Positions 43,701 to 51,000 of a DNA stretch of 64,000 nucleotides are shown in pieces. The DNA is from Streptomyces sp. Root1304 (lineage in GTDB: Bacteria > Actinomycetota > Actinomycetes > Streptomycetales > Streptomycetaceae): NCBI RefSeq assembly GCF_001426405.1, contig NZ_LMEP01000022.1:562229-626228 (forward strand), given 5' to 3'. Position numbers and translations under genes: made by a program. The notes below the pieces were generated by a model. That model did not search any database. It was not told the DNA's origin and saw only the letters and a program-made list of their open reading frames with translations. Position 1 is the stretch's first letter. The number at the start of each line of letters is the position of its first letter.

Positions 43701-45951
43701 CCCGGACGCGGGCCGGACCGAGACGCGCTACGACCTCGCCGGCAACATCACGTCGAAGACCACCGCGAACCTGCGGGCCACGGGCGGGACCATCGAGTAC
43801 GAGTACGACTACTCCCGGCTGAAGGCCGTCCGGTACCCGAGGTTCCCGGCCAACGACGTCACGTACTCCTACGGCGCCCCCGGCGCGGCGGAGAACGCCG
43901 CGTCGCGGATCACCGAGGTCCGGGACGCGGCCGGGACGACCACCCGCGGCTACGGGCCGCTGGGCGAGCTGACCCGGGAGACGCGCGTGATCAGCGCCGT
44001 CGCCGGCGCGCCCCGCACGTACACGACCGCGTGGCGCTACGACAGCTTCAACCGTGTGCTCCAGCTGACCTACCCCGACGGCGAGGTGCTCACCTACGCC
44101 TACGACTCCGGTGGCCAGGTCGCGCGGGCGACCGGCGCCAAGGGCGGCACCGACTACACCTACCTGGAGCGGCTGGACTACGACAAGTTCGGCCAGAAGA
44201 CCCTCCAGGAGACCGGCAACGGGGTGCGCACGACCTACACCTACGACGCCGAGGACCGCAGGATGGCGACGCTGAAGTCCGCCGCGCCCGACGCGTCGAC
44301 GTTCCAGGACGTGGGCTACACCTACGACGCCGCGGGCAACGTCACGTCGCTGGCGAACTCCGCGCCGCGGAACGCGGAGATCGGCGGTCCGAGCTCCCAG
44401 ACGTACGGCTACGACGACCTGAACCGGCTGACGTCGGCGTCCGGGCAGTACACGGACAAGAACAATCAGGTCAACACGTACGACCTGACCCTGGGATACG
44501 ACTCCGTGAACAACATCACGGGCAAGTCCCAGCGCCACGAGATCACCGGCGGCGTCCCCGCCTTCCCGGTCGGCACCGGCTCCCCCGGCCCGATCGAGCC
44601 GGTCGACGACCCGTCGAACCCGCCCGAGGTGCAGGACAGGACCACGTACGACTACGCCTACGCCTACGGCGGTGACAAGCCGCACGCGCCGAGCCGGGTC
44701 GGCCCGGTCACGAACGCCTACGACGCCGACGGCAACCTCACCGCCACGGTGAACACCGCCGCGGCGGGCAAGCGCCGGCAGTACGTGTGGGACGAGGAGA
44801 ACCGCCTCGCCTGCAACCAGGACACCACCGCCTCGACGGTCGAACAGGGCCCCGCGGGCTGCGCGGACGCCACCGTGTCCTATGTGTACGACGCGACGGG
44901 TGAGCGGGTGGTCAAGAAGGGCGAGAGCCTCTCGCTGTACCCCAACCGGAACTACAGCGAGCGGGACGGCACCGGCTACAAGCACGTCTTCATCGGCGAC
45001 ACCCGCCTGACCACCAAGACCGTGGCGGACGGGGTCGAGAACGCCCAGTCGTTCTTCCACACCGACCACCTCGGCTCGTCCGGGTACGTCACGGACGGCA
45101 CGGGGGCGGTGACCGAGCACCTGGAGTACTTCGCGTCCGGGGAGACCTGGGTGGAGGAACGGGCCGGGGAGACGGACACGCCGTACCGGTTCACAGGCAA
45201 GGAACTCGACGGCGAGACGGGTCTCAACTACCACGGCGCCCGCTACTACAACCCGCGCACCCAGCTGTGGGCGAGCGCGGACCCTGCCCTGCCGGAGTAC
45301 CTCGACACCGAACTCGCGGGCGGGATCGCCGAACCCCGCAACCTCGCCGCGTACACGTACGCGCACCACAACCCCGTCAAGCTGGTCGACCCGACGGGAC
45401 GGGCGCCCGAAGCGGCCTACAACCAGCTCACCGTCTTCATGGCCCGAGAGATGTCGATCAACTCCCGCTCCGGCCCGGTGCAGAAGATGAACGCCATCAA
45501 CACCAACAACACGGACACGAAGTGGTACCAGCCGAATCGCTACGCCGACAAGGCGGCGGCGCTGCTGGCATGGAAGGAACTCGTCAAGACCGGCGGCCCG
45601 TGGGACCACAAGGACGAGATCCAGGGGATGACCGGCCAGGTGTGGGGCTGGACCGACATCCCCGGTACCGACGGCCAGATCCGGGACGACTTCTGGTCCA
45701 ACGTCCACTACGGCTTCGTGGGCACGGCGGCCGGGTTCAGTCACGGGCTGCTGCAGACCGGCGCGGGCCTGGTCGACCTGAAGGAGAACCAGACGCTCTA
45801 CAAGGCCGACATGGCCGCCATCGCGTTCGGTGTCGGCCTGTACCAGAAGTTCGGCGACAGGGGTCTGACCCCCGAGGACCTCCACGCGGAGATCATGAGC
45901 AAGTACGAGGCCCTGAAGAACGCCGGGATGATCCGGGACAAGCCGAAGTAG
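37750..45951 (+). CDS. Giant secreted SpvB/TcB-TcC-like RHS toxin with type-44-like C-terminal domain
   Basis: A 2733-residue exported protein. The start is ATG 37750 after a gagggggtcgggggc stretch; residues 1-30 or so are a basic then hydrophobic signal. An SpvB-type region (residues about 60-380, DARLSYPLEVPKGRAGLEPK, then NGWLGVGWD) is followed by six FG-GAP/VCBS-like D-x-N/D-G-D motifs (for example DVNGDGMTD, DINGDGLPD) and TcdB-like middle domains. RHS/YD repeats follow to the core TGKELDGETGLNYHGARYYNP. The release motif VDPTG has its Asp at 2547. The 184-residue C-terminus has W2618-D-H-K2621 and the block around H2653 (WSNVHYGFVGTAAGFSHG), as in polymorphic toxin type 44. No immunity gene is adjacent. 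Confidence 0.85.
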   Translation: MIVLASARARARSLLVTLVITLPALGVMPPEWATTAGPQSGADSAVQAPEHPEGTSFDPNRIKDIKAADPGSGVNLIEAPSANNSGDARLSYPLEVPKGRAGLEPKLAVTYNSSGTNGWLGVGWDVSTPVVTVDTRWGVPRYDAGLETETYLLNGAQLTPVTHRSKLQARTAEKVFHSRVEGRFDRIVRHGDSPTNYWWEVTDKQGVRTLFGGTADTTLADGAGRLATWAAREVRDGNDNVLRYRYAKVTDGGTAGSTVPNSDLYPQKITYTGRGDTDGRYSVTFVRDRERGEPRRADVRIDARYGFKKVTADLLRRVEVKLDDQLIRAYELNYRTGAFAKTLLTSVSQFSETNELFNTHTFDYFDDVRDQSGNYNVFATAAGWSVPDDDLGVNIREGEASAISANTSAGFGAHLFAGYNVQGLPTKEGSVGLKVGFSAGQSDGLSTLTDVNGDNLPDKVFRKNNDVFYRPNLAGPGGEPKFGDTPVKLTGLPGISTERTLSGTIGIESYVLTTSAQLDFVGTTTTSDRFFSDVNGDGMTDLVNNGGVLFGYLDANGQPAYSADSTRTPVPIGGGAVTGEIVGDQTTQFNRQVDNSPLLDTVRRWVAPFDGNVRVAGRVQLAQDPSPARAAYTKADGVRVTIQHKDTELWAQRIGPDDHTEFTPGNVASVPVKKGDALYFRTQSILDGKYDTVAWDPEITYTDLPAGTDANGLADTVFRASADFTFGGRPSLVTVPVNGTLRLTGDVVKTEATSDDVTVVIEKGNGVHPGTEVFRKVLPAASTGTTSIDLSIPVSTFEKMSWKLKTDSPIDPSAVSWAPKAHYTAAQGVESVVDAAGEPTLVITPPYDMTMYPADTLTAPQQSYKATRTGQLKVRPKISLNFGLLGDAKIAFTVKKRGGQLVGKRIFQAKDTYFGGQNLDLTVPVTAGDELYIDYSTAEPGLLSMLTGQSASVTYDVTSAWPTFTPAPSAMHGSVGQGAFAQPYRGWGVIGYQGNRDRATQPLKQAELTLDQSFKDALPKEPKEADVAPFAANPRLTMPRLAVFAPVPAKGGWAAQDESSWVTAAMATSSRLGADTIDIVTDADVAGDRAVMRRGVTGQVSATLAAGPFGGTVVGGLTAGSVDYLDLNGDGYPDVVGAKEIQFSDMTGALGATRGTLGGNVREADNVSGNVSLSAGGETATIASALGMAAPDAGTSANTATTGSVQPSLGIGGSLGGGESDTRVELLDINGDGLPDKVFDNGDAQLNLGYSFAAREPWAAGPINDASTRNVGVNLGFNVDRYGFAGGVSAELGTSFTNASMLDVNGDGLTDRVFTDGPNSIKVAVNTGTGFTAPTPFRGSFPEIAVDKNASLGAGVYFTVGLPTPVGIFVFNPGASASTGISRAETILRDVDGDGLADHIRSTRDNEMLVAANKTGRTNLLRSVSRPMGARIDLDYTRTGNTPAMPESRWVLSRTTVFDGRTGDGADEQLTTYRYENGAYDRLEREFRGFGKVVSEVRDPGADQAVYRSVADEYRTDSPYTRGLLARTLTTDGAGRPFTETVHTYRLHDIATGTTADPASTTASVFPQPVRVDRKFYEGAPDPAKTTHTELTYDDYGNLTESFDSGDDGVGDDVRTDFAYTASDPACRDRHLVGLARSVSERATATDTGLRHREATVDCATGALRQIREYATPTDIAVTDLEYHPDGTLRSVTRPPNGSGQRYKLEYGYDTVVGVHIESVVDSFGYRSTTTHNLKYGLPERSTDQNGRPLTMSYDSVGRLDTVTGPYEAGGDRVTVDLDYHPEAPVPYATTKHLDRDAGGPRADTIDTVTFVDGLKRVLQTKKDASVDASPVMTVSGRLTFDFLGRTTEKYYPVTEPKGEANTTFNTAFDPVAPTKESFDVLDRSVRTLRPDGTSTADAYGFGPDRAGATRFEKTATNANGKQRRVYTGVRGTTEAVKEFAGRTAVWTSYTNDPLGRITTVTDDKNNVTRASYDGLGRRTVFDSPDAGRTETRYDLAGNITSKTTANLRATGGTIEYEYDYSRLKAVRYPRFPANDVTYSYGAPGAAENAASRITEVRDAAGTTTRGYGPLGELTRETRVISAVAGAPRTYTTAWRYDSFNRVLQLTYPDGEVLTYAYDSGGQVARATGAKGGTDYTYLERLDYDKFGQKTLQETGNGVRTTYTYDAEDRRMATLKSAAPDASTFQDVGYTYDAAGNVTSLANSAPRNAEIGGPSSQTYGYDDLNRLTSASGQYTDKNNQVNTYDLTLGYDSVNNITGKSQRHEITGGVPAFPVGTGSPGPIEPVDDPSNPPEVQDRTTYDYAYAYGGDKPHAPSRVGPVTNAYDADGNLTATVNTAAAGKRRQYVWDEENRLACNQDTTASTVEQGPAGCADATVSYVYDATGERVVKKGESLSLYPNRNYSERDGTGYKHVFIGDTRLTTKTVADGVENAQSFFHTDHLGSSGYVTDGTGAVTEHLEYFASGETWVEERAGETDTPYRFTGKELDGETGLNYHGARYYNPRTQLWASADPALPEYLDTELAGGIAEPRNLAAYTYAHHNPVKLVDPTGRAPEAAYNQLTVFMAREMSINSRSGPVQKMNAINTNNTDTKWYQPNRYADKAAALLAWKELVKTGGPWDHKDEIQGMTGQVWGWTDIPGTDGQIRDDFWSNVHYGFVGTAAGFSHGLLQTGAGLVDLKENQTLYKADMAAIAFGVGLYQKFGDRGLTPEDLHAEIMSKYEALKNAGMIRDKPK

Positions 45952-45974
45952 CCGGAGGCGGGCGCGAGGCGAAC

Positions 45975-46007
45975 GGAGGGGCGGCCGGGATTCCCGGCCG
46001 CCCCTCC
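45975..46007. terminator. Hairpin terminator between giant toxin and MFS gene
   Basis: Arms ggaggggcggccgg (45975-45988) and ccggccgcccctcc (45994-46007) form a perfect 14-bp stem with a 5-base loop. It is located between convergent genes and probably terminates both. Confidence 0.75.
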
Positions 46008-46037
46008 GGCTCTCCGGCGCCGCTCCGCATGAGTCGC

Positions 46038-47309
46038 TCAGCGCCCGGGACGGCCGGTCATCCAGCGGGCGGCCAGGAGGCCCGAGGCCGCGGTGAGGAC
46101 GGCGGCGGCGAGGACCGTGGCGTTCAGGCCCAGCGCGTCGGCGAGGAGGCCCGCCGTCAGGGCGCCGGCGGCGTAGCCGATGTCGCGCCAGAAGCGGTAC
46201 GCGCCGAGGGCGTGGGCCCGCCAGGAGGGGTGGGCGTGGTCGGAGACGGCGGCGATGAGCGCCGGGTAGACCAGTGCGGTGCCGAGGCCCAGGCCGACGG
46301 CGGAGAGGACTCCGGCGAGGAAGGGGCGGTCGAGGAGGACGAGCGCGAGGAGGAGCGCCGCCGCCTGGACCAGCATGCCCGTCACGACGAGCGGCTTGCG
46401 GCCGACCCGGTCGGCGAGATGCCCCGCCGGGATCTGGCCGATGCCCCACAGGAGCGGGTAGAGCCCCTTGATCAGGCCGATCGCGGCGATGCCGAGGCCG
46501 TGGTCGGCGAAGAGGAGCGGAAAGACGCCCCAGGTCAGGCCGTCGTTGAGGTTGTTGACCAGGCCCGCCTGACTGGCCCCGCGCAGGGACCGGTCGCGCC
46601 ATGACGTACGGGCGAAGGTCTCCTTGAAGGACGGCCTGTCGTTCTCGCCGCCGGGGTGCGCCGGGTGCCGGGAGAGTTCGAGGGCCAGGTGGGCGGCGGT
46701 GTCCTTGGCCAGGAGCGACAGTCCGAGACCTGCGGCGAGGAAGACCACCCCGATGAGCTCGGGGGCGGGGCGCAGCCCGTAGTGGGTGGCGAGATAGCCG
46801 GTGAGCAGGGCGGTGGCGCCGACCGAGACGTAGCCGGCGGCCTCGTTGAGGCCGGTGGCGAGCCCCCGGCGGGCGGGCCCCACGAGGTCGATCTTCATGT
46901 TGACGGTCATCGACCAGGTCAGCCCCTGGTTGACGCCGAGCAGGACGTTCGCGGCCACGATCCACCACCACGACGGCGCCCAGGCGAGGACGAACGGCAC
47001 GGGTGCGCCGATCAGCCAGCCCGCGAGCAGGAGCTGTCTGCGCCGGAAGCGGGCGGTGAGCACGCCGGCGGCCAGGTTCGTGAGCGCCTTGGCGAGGCCG
47101 AAGGCGACGATGAACGAGAACACGGCCAGGTTCCCGGCGAGCCCGAACACCTCGGTGCCGATCAGAGGGACCGTCGTCCGCTCCAGACCGACGAGCGCCC
47201 CGACCGCCGCCGTGACGAGGACGAGCAGCGCGAACTGCGCCCGGTTCTCCCGGAGCCCCAACCGCACGGGGGCGGGCGCGGGCCGCGGCCTCGTGTTCGT
47301 TCGCGTCAT
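46038..47309 (-). CDS. MFS transporter of the reactive-sulfur module
   Basis: A 423-residue, roughly 12-helix major facilitator. The start is ATG 47309 (MTRTNTRPRP); the frame remains open upstream through the regulatory gap but without membrane features. The inter-helix motif GVLTARFRRRQLLLAGW and its second-half counterpart GHLADRVGRKPLVVTGM (G-x3-D-R-x-G-R-K) are clear. The substrate is unknown. It is divergent from the rhodanese gene, and a perfect ATACCCCTAGGGGTAT site lies 41 bp upstream of its start, so it appears to be in the same regulon and may move a sulfur species or metal complex. Confidence 0.8.
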   Translation of the reverse strand: MTRTNTRPRPAPAPVRLGLRENRAQFALLVLVTAAVGALVGLERTTVPLIGTEVFGLAGNLAVFSFIVAFGLAKALTNLAAGVLTARFRRRQLLLAGWLIGAPVPFVLAWAPSWWWIVAANVLLGVNQGLTWSMTVNMKIDLVGPARRGLATGLNEAAGYVSVGATALLTGYLATHYGLRPAPELIGVVFLAAGLGLSLLAKDTAAHLALELSRHPAHPGGENDRPSFKETFARTSWRDRSLRGASQAGLVNNLNDGLTWGVFPLLFADHGLGIAAIGLIKGLYPLLWGIGQIPAGHLADRVGRKPLVVTGMLVQAAALLLALVLLDRPFLAGVLSAVGLGLGTALVYPALIAAVSDHAHPSWRAHALGAYRFWRDIGYAAGALTAGLLADALGLNATVLAAAVLTAASGLLAARWMTGRPGR

Positions 47310-47349
47310 CTTGTCACCGTTCCGTCCGTTCCCGTATCCGCAGATCACC

Positions 47350-47365
47350 ATACCCCTAGGGGTAT
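47350..47365. promoter_or_regulatory. CstR/CsoR-type operator 1
   Basis: ATACCCCTAGGGGTAT is a perfect 16-bp palindrome 41 bp upstream of the MFS start. G/C tracts flanked by AT/TA ends are the known form of sites for CsoR-family repressors, and a CstR-like member is encoded at 50991. Confidence 0.8.
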
Positions 47366-47407
47366 AGGATTCCTGTTCCTCGCGAAGGGTTTCCCCTGTG
47401 ACATGGG

Positions 47408-47423
47408 ATACCCAGGGGGGTAT
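47408..47423. promoter_or_regulatory. CstR/CsoR-type operator 2
   Basis: ATACCCAGGGGGGTAT, an imperfect copy of the 16-bp site, abuts the -35 box of the rhodanese promoter on its upstream side. Confidence 0.72.
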
Positions 47424-47453
47424 TTGACTTCCCTTCGCGGCCCTGCCTAGAGT
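47424..47453 (+). promoter_or_regulatory. Sigma70-like promoter of the rhodanese/persulfide operon
   Basis: TTGACT (47424-47429) and TAGAGT (47448-47453) are separated by 18 bp, a good match to the vegetative actinobacterial consensus. Transcription would begin near 47460, about 40 bp before the rhodanese ATG. CstR-like sites lie immediately upstream (47408-47423) and downstream (47465-47480), so a bound repressor would block polymerase from both sides. Confidence 0.68.
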
Positions 47454-47464
47454 CGATGACGTAA

Positions 47465-47480
47465 GTACCCCGGGGGGTAT
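47465..47480. promoter_or_regulatory. CstR/CsoR-type operator 3
   Basis: GTACCCCGGGGGGTAT, an imperfect 16-bp site just downstream of the predicted transcription start and 18 bp before the rhodanese ATG. Confidence 0.72.
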
Positions 47481-47498
47481 TCGAAAGGTTGGCCTTCC

Positions 47499-47822
47499 AT
47501 GCGAGAAGTGGATCTGGACGTCTTCGCCGCCGAGCTGGCTCGGGGCGCCTTCACCATCGATGTCCGGGAGCCGGACGAATACGCGGCGGGCCACGTGCCG
47601 GGCGTCCGCACCGCGCCCCTCTCCGAACTGGGAAGCCACCTCGCCGCGCTGCCCGCCGACCGGCCCGTCTACGTCATCTGCGCGAGCGGCAACCGCAGCG
47701 CCTGGGCCGCCGAGCACCTGGAGGCCGTGGGTTTCCACGCGGTCTCGGTCGCGGGCGGCACCTCCGGGTGGGCCCGCACCGGCCGCCCGGTCGTACGCGG
47801 CTCGGGCGTCCGGGCCGCCTGA
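47499..47822 (+). CDS. Single-domain rhodanese sulfurtransferase
   Basis: A 107-residue rhodanese. The active cysteine is C61 in VYVICASGNRSAWAA, a six-residue CxxGxR-type loop of thiosulfate/persulfide sulfurtransferases, and the N-terminal FTIDVREPDEYAAGHVPG is typical. There is no signal peptide, so it is cytoplasmic. It is the first gene of the module, directly behind a CstR-flanked promoter, and probably passes sulfane sulfur to or from the next gene's product. Confidence 0.88.
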   Translation: MREVDLDVFAAELARGAFTIDVREPDEYAAGHVPGVRTAPLSELGSHLAALPADRPVYVICASGNRSAWAAEHLEAVGFHAVSVAGGTSGWARTGRPVVRGSGVRAA

Positions 47823-47908
47823 ACGGCCGGCCGGCCGCCGTCACCGCACTGCTTCCCGTCTCGCGGGGCTCCCGCTCCGCGCCCGCTTTCTCCGTCGAAA
47901 GGTTCGCC

Positions 47909-49297
47909 GTGTTCTTCGCCCAGTACTACCTCGACTGCCTGTCCCAGGCGTCGTACATGATCGCCGACGAGAACACCGGCCGGGCGGTCGTCGTCGACCC
48001 GCGCCGGGACGTCTCCGAGTACCTCGCCGACGCCCGCGCCCGGGGCCTCACCGTCGTCGGCGTGATCAACACCCACTTCCACGCGGACTTCGTCGCCGGA
48101 CACCTGGAGATGGCGGCCGAGACGGGCGCCTGGATCGGTTACGGCTCGCGCGCCGAGACGGAGTACCCGATCCGGCACCTCGCCGAGGGCGAGCGGATCT
48201 CGCTCGGTGACGTCACTCTGCAGATCATGGAGACCCCCGGGCACACCCCGGAGTCGATCAGCGTCCTCGTGTACGAGCACGCCGACGACGCCGTCCCGTA
48301 CGGCGTACTGACCGGCGACGCCCTCTTCATCGGTGACGTCGGCCGCCCCGACCTGCTGGCCTCCGTCGGTGTGACCGCCGAGGAACTGGGCGCCATGCTC
48401 CACGACAGCGTCCAGAACAAGCTGATGGGCCTGCCGGACGAGGTCCGCGTCTTCCCCGCGCACGGCGCCGGCTCGGCCTGCGGCAAGAACCTGTCCACGG
48501 AGAAGTCCTCCACGATCGGCGAGCAGCGGGCGACCAACTACGCCTGCGCCCCGATGAGCCGGGAGGAGTTCGTGGCCCTGGTCGCGGCGGGGCAGTCCAC
48601 CGCTCCGGGGTACTTCGCCTACGACGCCGACCTCAACCGCAAGGACCGCACCCTGTACGACGCGACCGTCGCGGCCCGGCCGCTGACGCTCACCGAGTTC
48701 ACCGGACTGCGCGCCGGCGGAGCGGTCGTCGTCGACGCCCGCGACCCCCAGGAGTTCGCGGCCGGGCACCTGTCCGGCGCGGTGAACGTGCCGGCCGACG
48801 GCCGGTTCGCCGAGCAGGCGGGAACGGTCCTGGACCCGGCCGACGAACTGGTGGTCATGGCCGCGCAGAACCGGGAGGAGGAGGTCGTCACCCGCCTGGC
48901 CCGGATCGGCTTCGACCGTGTCGTGGGCTACGTCCGCAACCCCGAGGACGCACTTCGCGTGCTGGCCGACGAGGTCACCCCGGCCAGCCGCCTCACCGCC
49001 GCGCAGCTGAAGGCCGCCCTGGCCGGGGAGAACCCGCCGCTCGTGGTGGACGTGCGCACCTGCGGCGAGCGCGAGGCCAACGGCTTCATCCCCGAGGCCC
49101 TGCACATCCCGCTGAGCGAACTGCCCGCCCGGGCCGGTGAACTCCCCGCCGGACGGCCGCTGGTCCTGCACTGCGCGGGCGGCCACCGCTCCTCCATCGC
49201 CGCCAGCCTCCTGCGCCACCGCGGCGTCGAGGACGTCTCCGACATCCTCGGCGGCTGGGCCGCCTGGGCCCTCGCCTCGGAACCCTCCAAGGCCTGA
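47909..49297 (+). CDS. Persulfide dioxygenase fused to tandem rhodanese domains (CstB-like)
   Basis: A 462-residue fusion. Residues 1-240 are a metallo-beta-lactamase fold of the ETHE1/persulfide dioxygenase type: INTHFHADFVAGH with H56, H58 and D60, METPGHTPESIS, and LTGDALFIGDVGRPDL supplying the Fe ligands. Residues 260-350 are a rhodanese lacking its cysteine (VVMAAQNREEE), and 365-455 a complete rhodanese with C422 in VLHCAGGHRSS. The layout matches CstB, which oxidises persulfides to thiosulfate or sulfite. The start is GTG 47909 with cgaaagg upstream; an in-frame extension has no similarity. It lies 86 bp after the first rhodanese. Confidence 0.87.
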   Translation: MFFAQYYLDCLSQASYMIADENTGRAVVVDPRRDVSEYLADARARGLTVVGVINTHFHADFVAGHLEMAAETGAWIGYGSRAETEYPIRHLAEGERISLGDVTLQIMETPGHTPESISVLVYEHADDAVPYGVLTGDALFIGDVGRPDLLASVGVTAEELGAMLHDSVQNKLMGLPDEVRVFPAHGAGSACGKNLSTEKSSTIGEQRATNYACAPMSREEFVALVAAGQSTAPGYFAYDADLNRKDRTLYDATVAARPLTLTEFTGLRAGGAVVVDARDPQEFAAGHLSGAVNVPADGRFAEQAGTVLDPADELVVMAAQNREEEVVTRLARIGFDRVVGYVRNPEDALRVLADEVTPASRLTAAQLKAALAGENPPLVVDVRTCGEREANGFIPEALHIPLSELPARAGELPAGRPLVLHCAGGHRSSIAASLLRHRGVEDVSDILGGWAAWALASEPSKA

Positions 49298-49502
49298 CCA
49301 CCCGCGAACCGCCGGTCGGTCGCCGGTACGGGATCCTCCCGCCGCGCACCGCCGGCCCACGGCGGAGCCGGGGCCGCACTGCCCCCGCTCCGCCGCCCCG
49401 TCGCGGGCCGGGCCCGCACCGCCCCGCCCGCGACGGCCCCGTACGCACCCCGGGCAGACCACGGTCCGGGGCCTGCCGCAGGGGCCCCTCACACCCTTCC
49501 AT

Positions 49503-49518
49503 ATACCCCCCTGGGTAT
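49503..49518. promoter_or_regulatory. CstR/CsoR-type operator 4
   Basis: ATACCCCCCTGGGTAT, a 16-bp imperfect palindrome 19 bp before the membrane-rhodanese ATG. It overlaps a possible -10 box, TATATT (49516-49521), giving this half of the module its own repressible promoter inside a 240-bp gap. Confidence 0.74.
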
Positions 49519-49537
49519 ATTTTCCTCGGAGTCACGC

Positions 49538-50119
49538 ATGAGCGCCAAGCGCACCGTCCAGTCCGTCACCCCCGCCGTCCTGCGCCGCCTCGGAGAGGAA
49601 GGCCGTGCGCCACGCCTGCTCGACGTGCGTACGCCCGCCGAGTTCCGTACCGCCCACATCCCCGGCTCGTACAACGTGCCGCTGAGCACCCTGCGCGAAC
49701 ACCGCGCGGAGCTGCGCTCCCACCTCGATGAGGACGTCGTCCTCATCTGCCGTTCCGGGCAGCGGGCGAAGGAGGCCGAGCAGGCCCTGACCGAGGCCGG
49801 TCTGCCGAACCTGCGCGTCCTGGAGGGCGGCATGAACGCCTGGGAGGCGACGGGCGCGCCCGTGAAGCGCGGCCCCGAGCGGTGGGACATGGAGCGCCAG
49901 GTCCGCCTGGTCGCCGGCTCGGTCGTCCTGGCCACCGGCCTGGTCGGCGTCCTGGTCCCGGGCATGCACCTGGTCGGTACGGCGGTCGGTGCCGGTCTGA
50001 CCTACGCCGCCCTCAGCAACTCCTGCGCCATGGGCGTGCTGCTCTCCAAGCTTCCCTACAACCGGGGCCCGCGCATCGACATCCGCACCGTCGTCTCGGA
50101 GCTGCGGAGCGGGTCATGA
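49538..50119 (+). CDS. Membrane-anchored rhodanese (rhodanese plus DUF2892-like segment)
   Basis: A 193-residue protein. Residues 10-115 are a rhodanese with active C71 in VVLICRSGQRAKEA. Residues 120-170 form two hydrophobic helices (LVAGSVVLATGLVGVLVPG, then GAGLTYAALSNSCAMGVLL), like the DUF2892 tail of YgaP-type membrane rhodaneses. It presumably handles sulfane sulfur at the inner face of the membrane next to the exporter encoded by the overlapping next gene (ATGA). Confidence 0.86.
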   Translation: MSAKRTVQSVTPAVLRRLGEEGRAPRLLDVRTPAEFRTAHIPGSYNVPLSTLREHRAELRSHLDEDVVLICRSGQRAKEAEQALTEAGLPNLRVLEGGMNAWEATGAPVKRGPERWDMERQVRLVAGSVVLATGLVGVLVPGMHLVGTAVGAGLTYAALSNSCAMGVLLSKLPYNRGPRIDIRTVVSELRSGS

Positions 50120-51000
50120 CCGCCCTCGTCGTGGCGGCCTCCCTCCTCATCGGCGTCAGCCTCGGCGTCCTCGGCGGCGGCGGCTCCATCCTCACCGTCC
50201 CGATCCTGGTCTACCTCGCCGGACAGGACACCAAGGAGGCCATCGCCACCTCGCTGTTCGTCGTCGGCGTCACCAGTCTCGCCGCCCTCGTCCCCCACGC
50301 GCGGGCCCACCGGGTGCGGTGGAGGACCGGGCTGCTCTTCGGCGCCTTCAGCATGGCCGGCGCCTACGGCGGCGGACGACTGGCCGAGTACGTCCCCGGC
50401 ACCGTCCTGCTGGTCTCGTTCGCGCTGATGATGCTCGCCACAGCCTTCGCGATGCTCCGCAAGCCGCGTGACGGGGCGAAGAAGGCCCGGCCCGCGCACA
50501 GCGACCTGCCGCTCAAGCACATCGCGGTCGAGGGCCTGGTCGTCGGCGCCGTGACCGGCCTGGTCGGCTCCGGCGGCGGGTTCCTCGTCGTGCCCGCCCT
50601 CGCGATCCTCGGCGGACTGCCGATGGGCATCGCGGTCGGCACCTCGCTCCTGGTCATCGCGATGAAGTCCTTCGCCGGACTCGCCGGACACCTCTCCGGC
50701 GTCACCATCGACTGGAACATCGCCCTGATCGTGACCGTGGCGGCGGTGGCCGGCAGCCTCGTCGGCGCCCGTCTCGCCGGACGCATCCCGCAGGACGCGC
50801 TGCGCAAGGCGTTCGGCTGGTTCGTCGTCGTCATGGGCGTCTTCGTCCTCGCCCAGCAGCTCGACCCCGCCGTCTGGACCGCCCCCGCCACCTGGGCCGT
50901 CCTCGGCGCCGGGGCGATCATCGCGCTCGCCGCCCGGCTGCGGAAGCGCTCTCAGGGGGTATCCGGTGGGGATCGAGGAGGAGAGTTCCGGTGCAGGTGA
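50116..51000 (+). CDS. TauE/SafE-family sulfite exporter
   Basis: A 294-residue membrane protein of about eight helices. The start is ATG 50116, overlapping the rhodanese stop by 4 bp. Both halves carry the family's Gly-rich repeat: LGVLGGGGSILTVPILVYL near the N-terminus and TGLVGSGGGFLVVPALAIL in the middle. TauE/SafE proteins export sulfite, sulfoacetate or related sulfur anions; here sulfite or thiosulfate from persulfide oxidation is the likely cargo. The gene's last 10 bp overlap the regulator gene. Confidence 0.85.
   Translation: MTALVVAASLLIGVSLGVLGGGGSILTVPILVYLAGQDTKEAIATSLFVVGVTSLAALVPHARAHRVRWRTGLLFGAFSMAGAYGGGRLAEYVPGTVLLVSFALMMLATAFAMLRKPRDGAKKARPAHSDLPLKHIAVEGLVVGAVTGLVGSGGGFLVVPALAILGGLPMGIAVGTSLLVIAMKSFAGLAGHLSGVTIDWNIALIVTVAAVAGSLVGARLAGRIPQDALRKAFGWFVVVMGVFVLAQQLDPAVWTAPATWAVLGAGAIIALAARLRKRSQGVSGGDRGGEFRCR

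Noticed and set aside
30060..45951. RHS repeat DNA considered as a CRISPR or transposon array
   Set aside because: Periodicity comes from YD peptide repeats in two long intact coding frames; no spacers or transposase.
40540..46971. A 2143-codon open frame on the minus strand opposite the giant toxin gene
   Set aside because: It has no domains, is full of Arg/Val/Gly runs and lies antisense to a protein with clear motifs; it arises from high GC at third codon positions.
50947..50962. A fifth CstR operator before the regulator gene
   Set aside because: Only the right half GGGGGTAT matches; the left half is unrelated, so it was kept as a half-site note and not called an operator.
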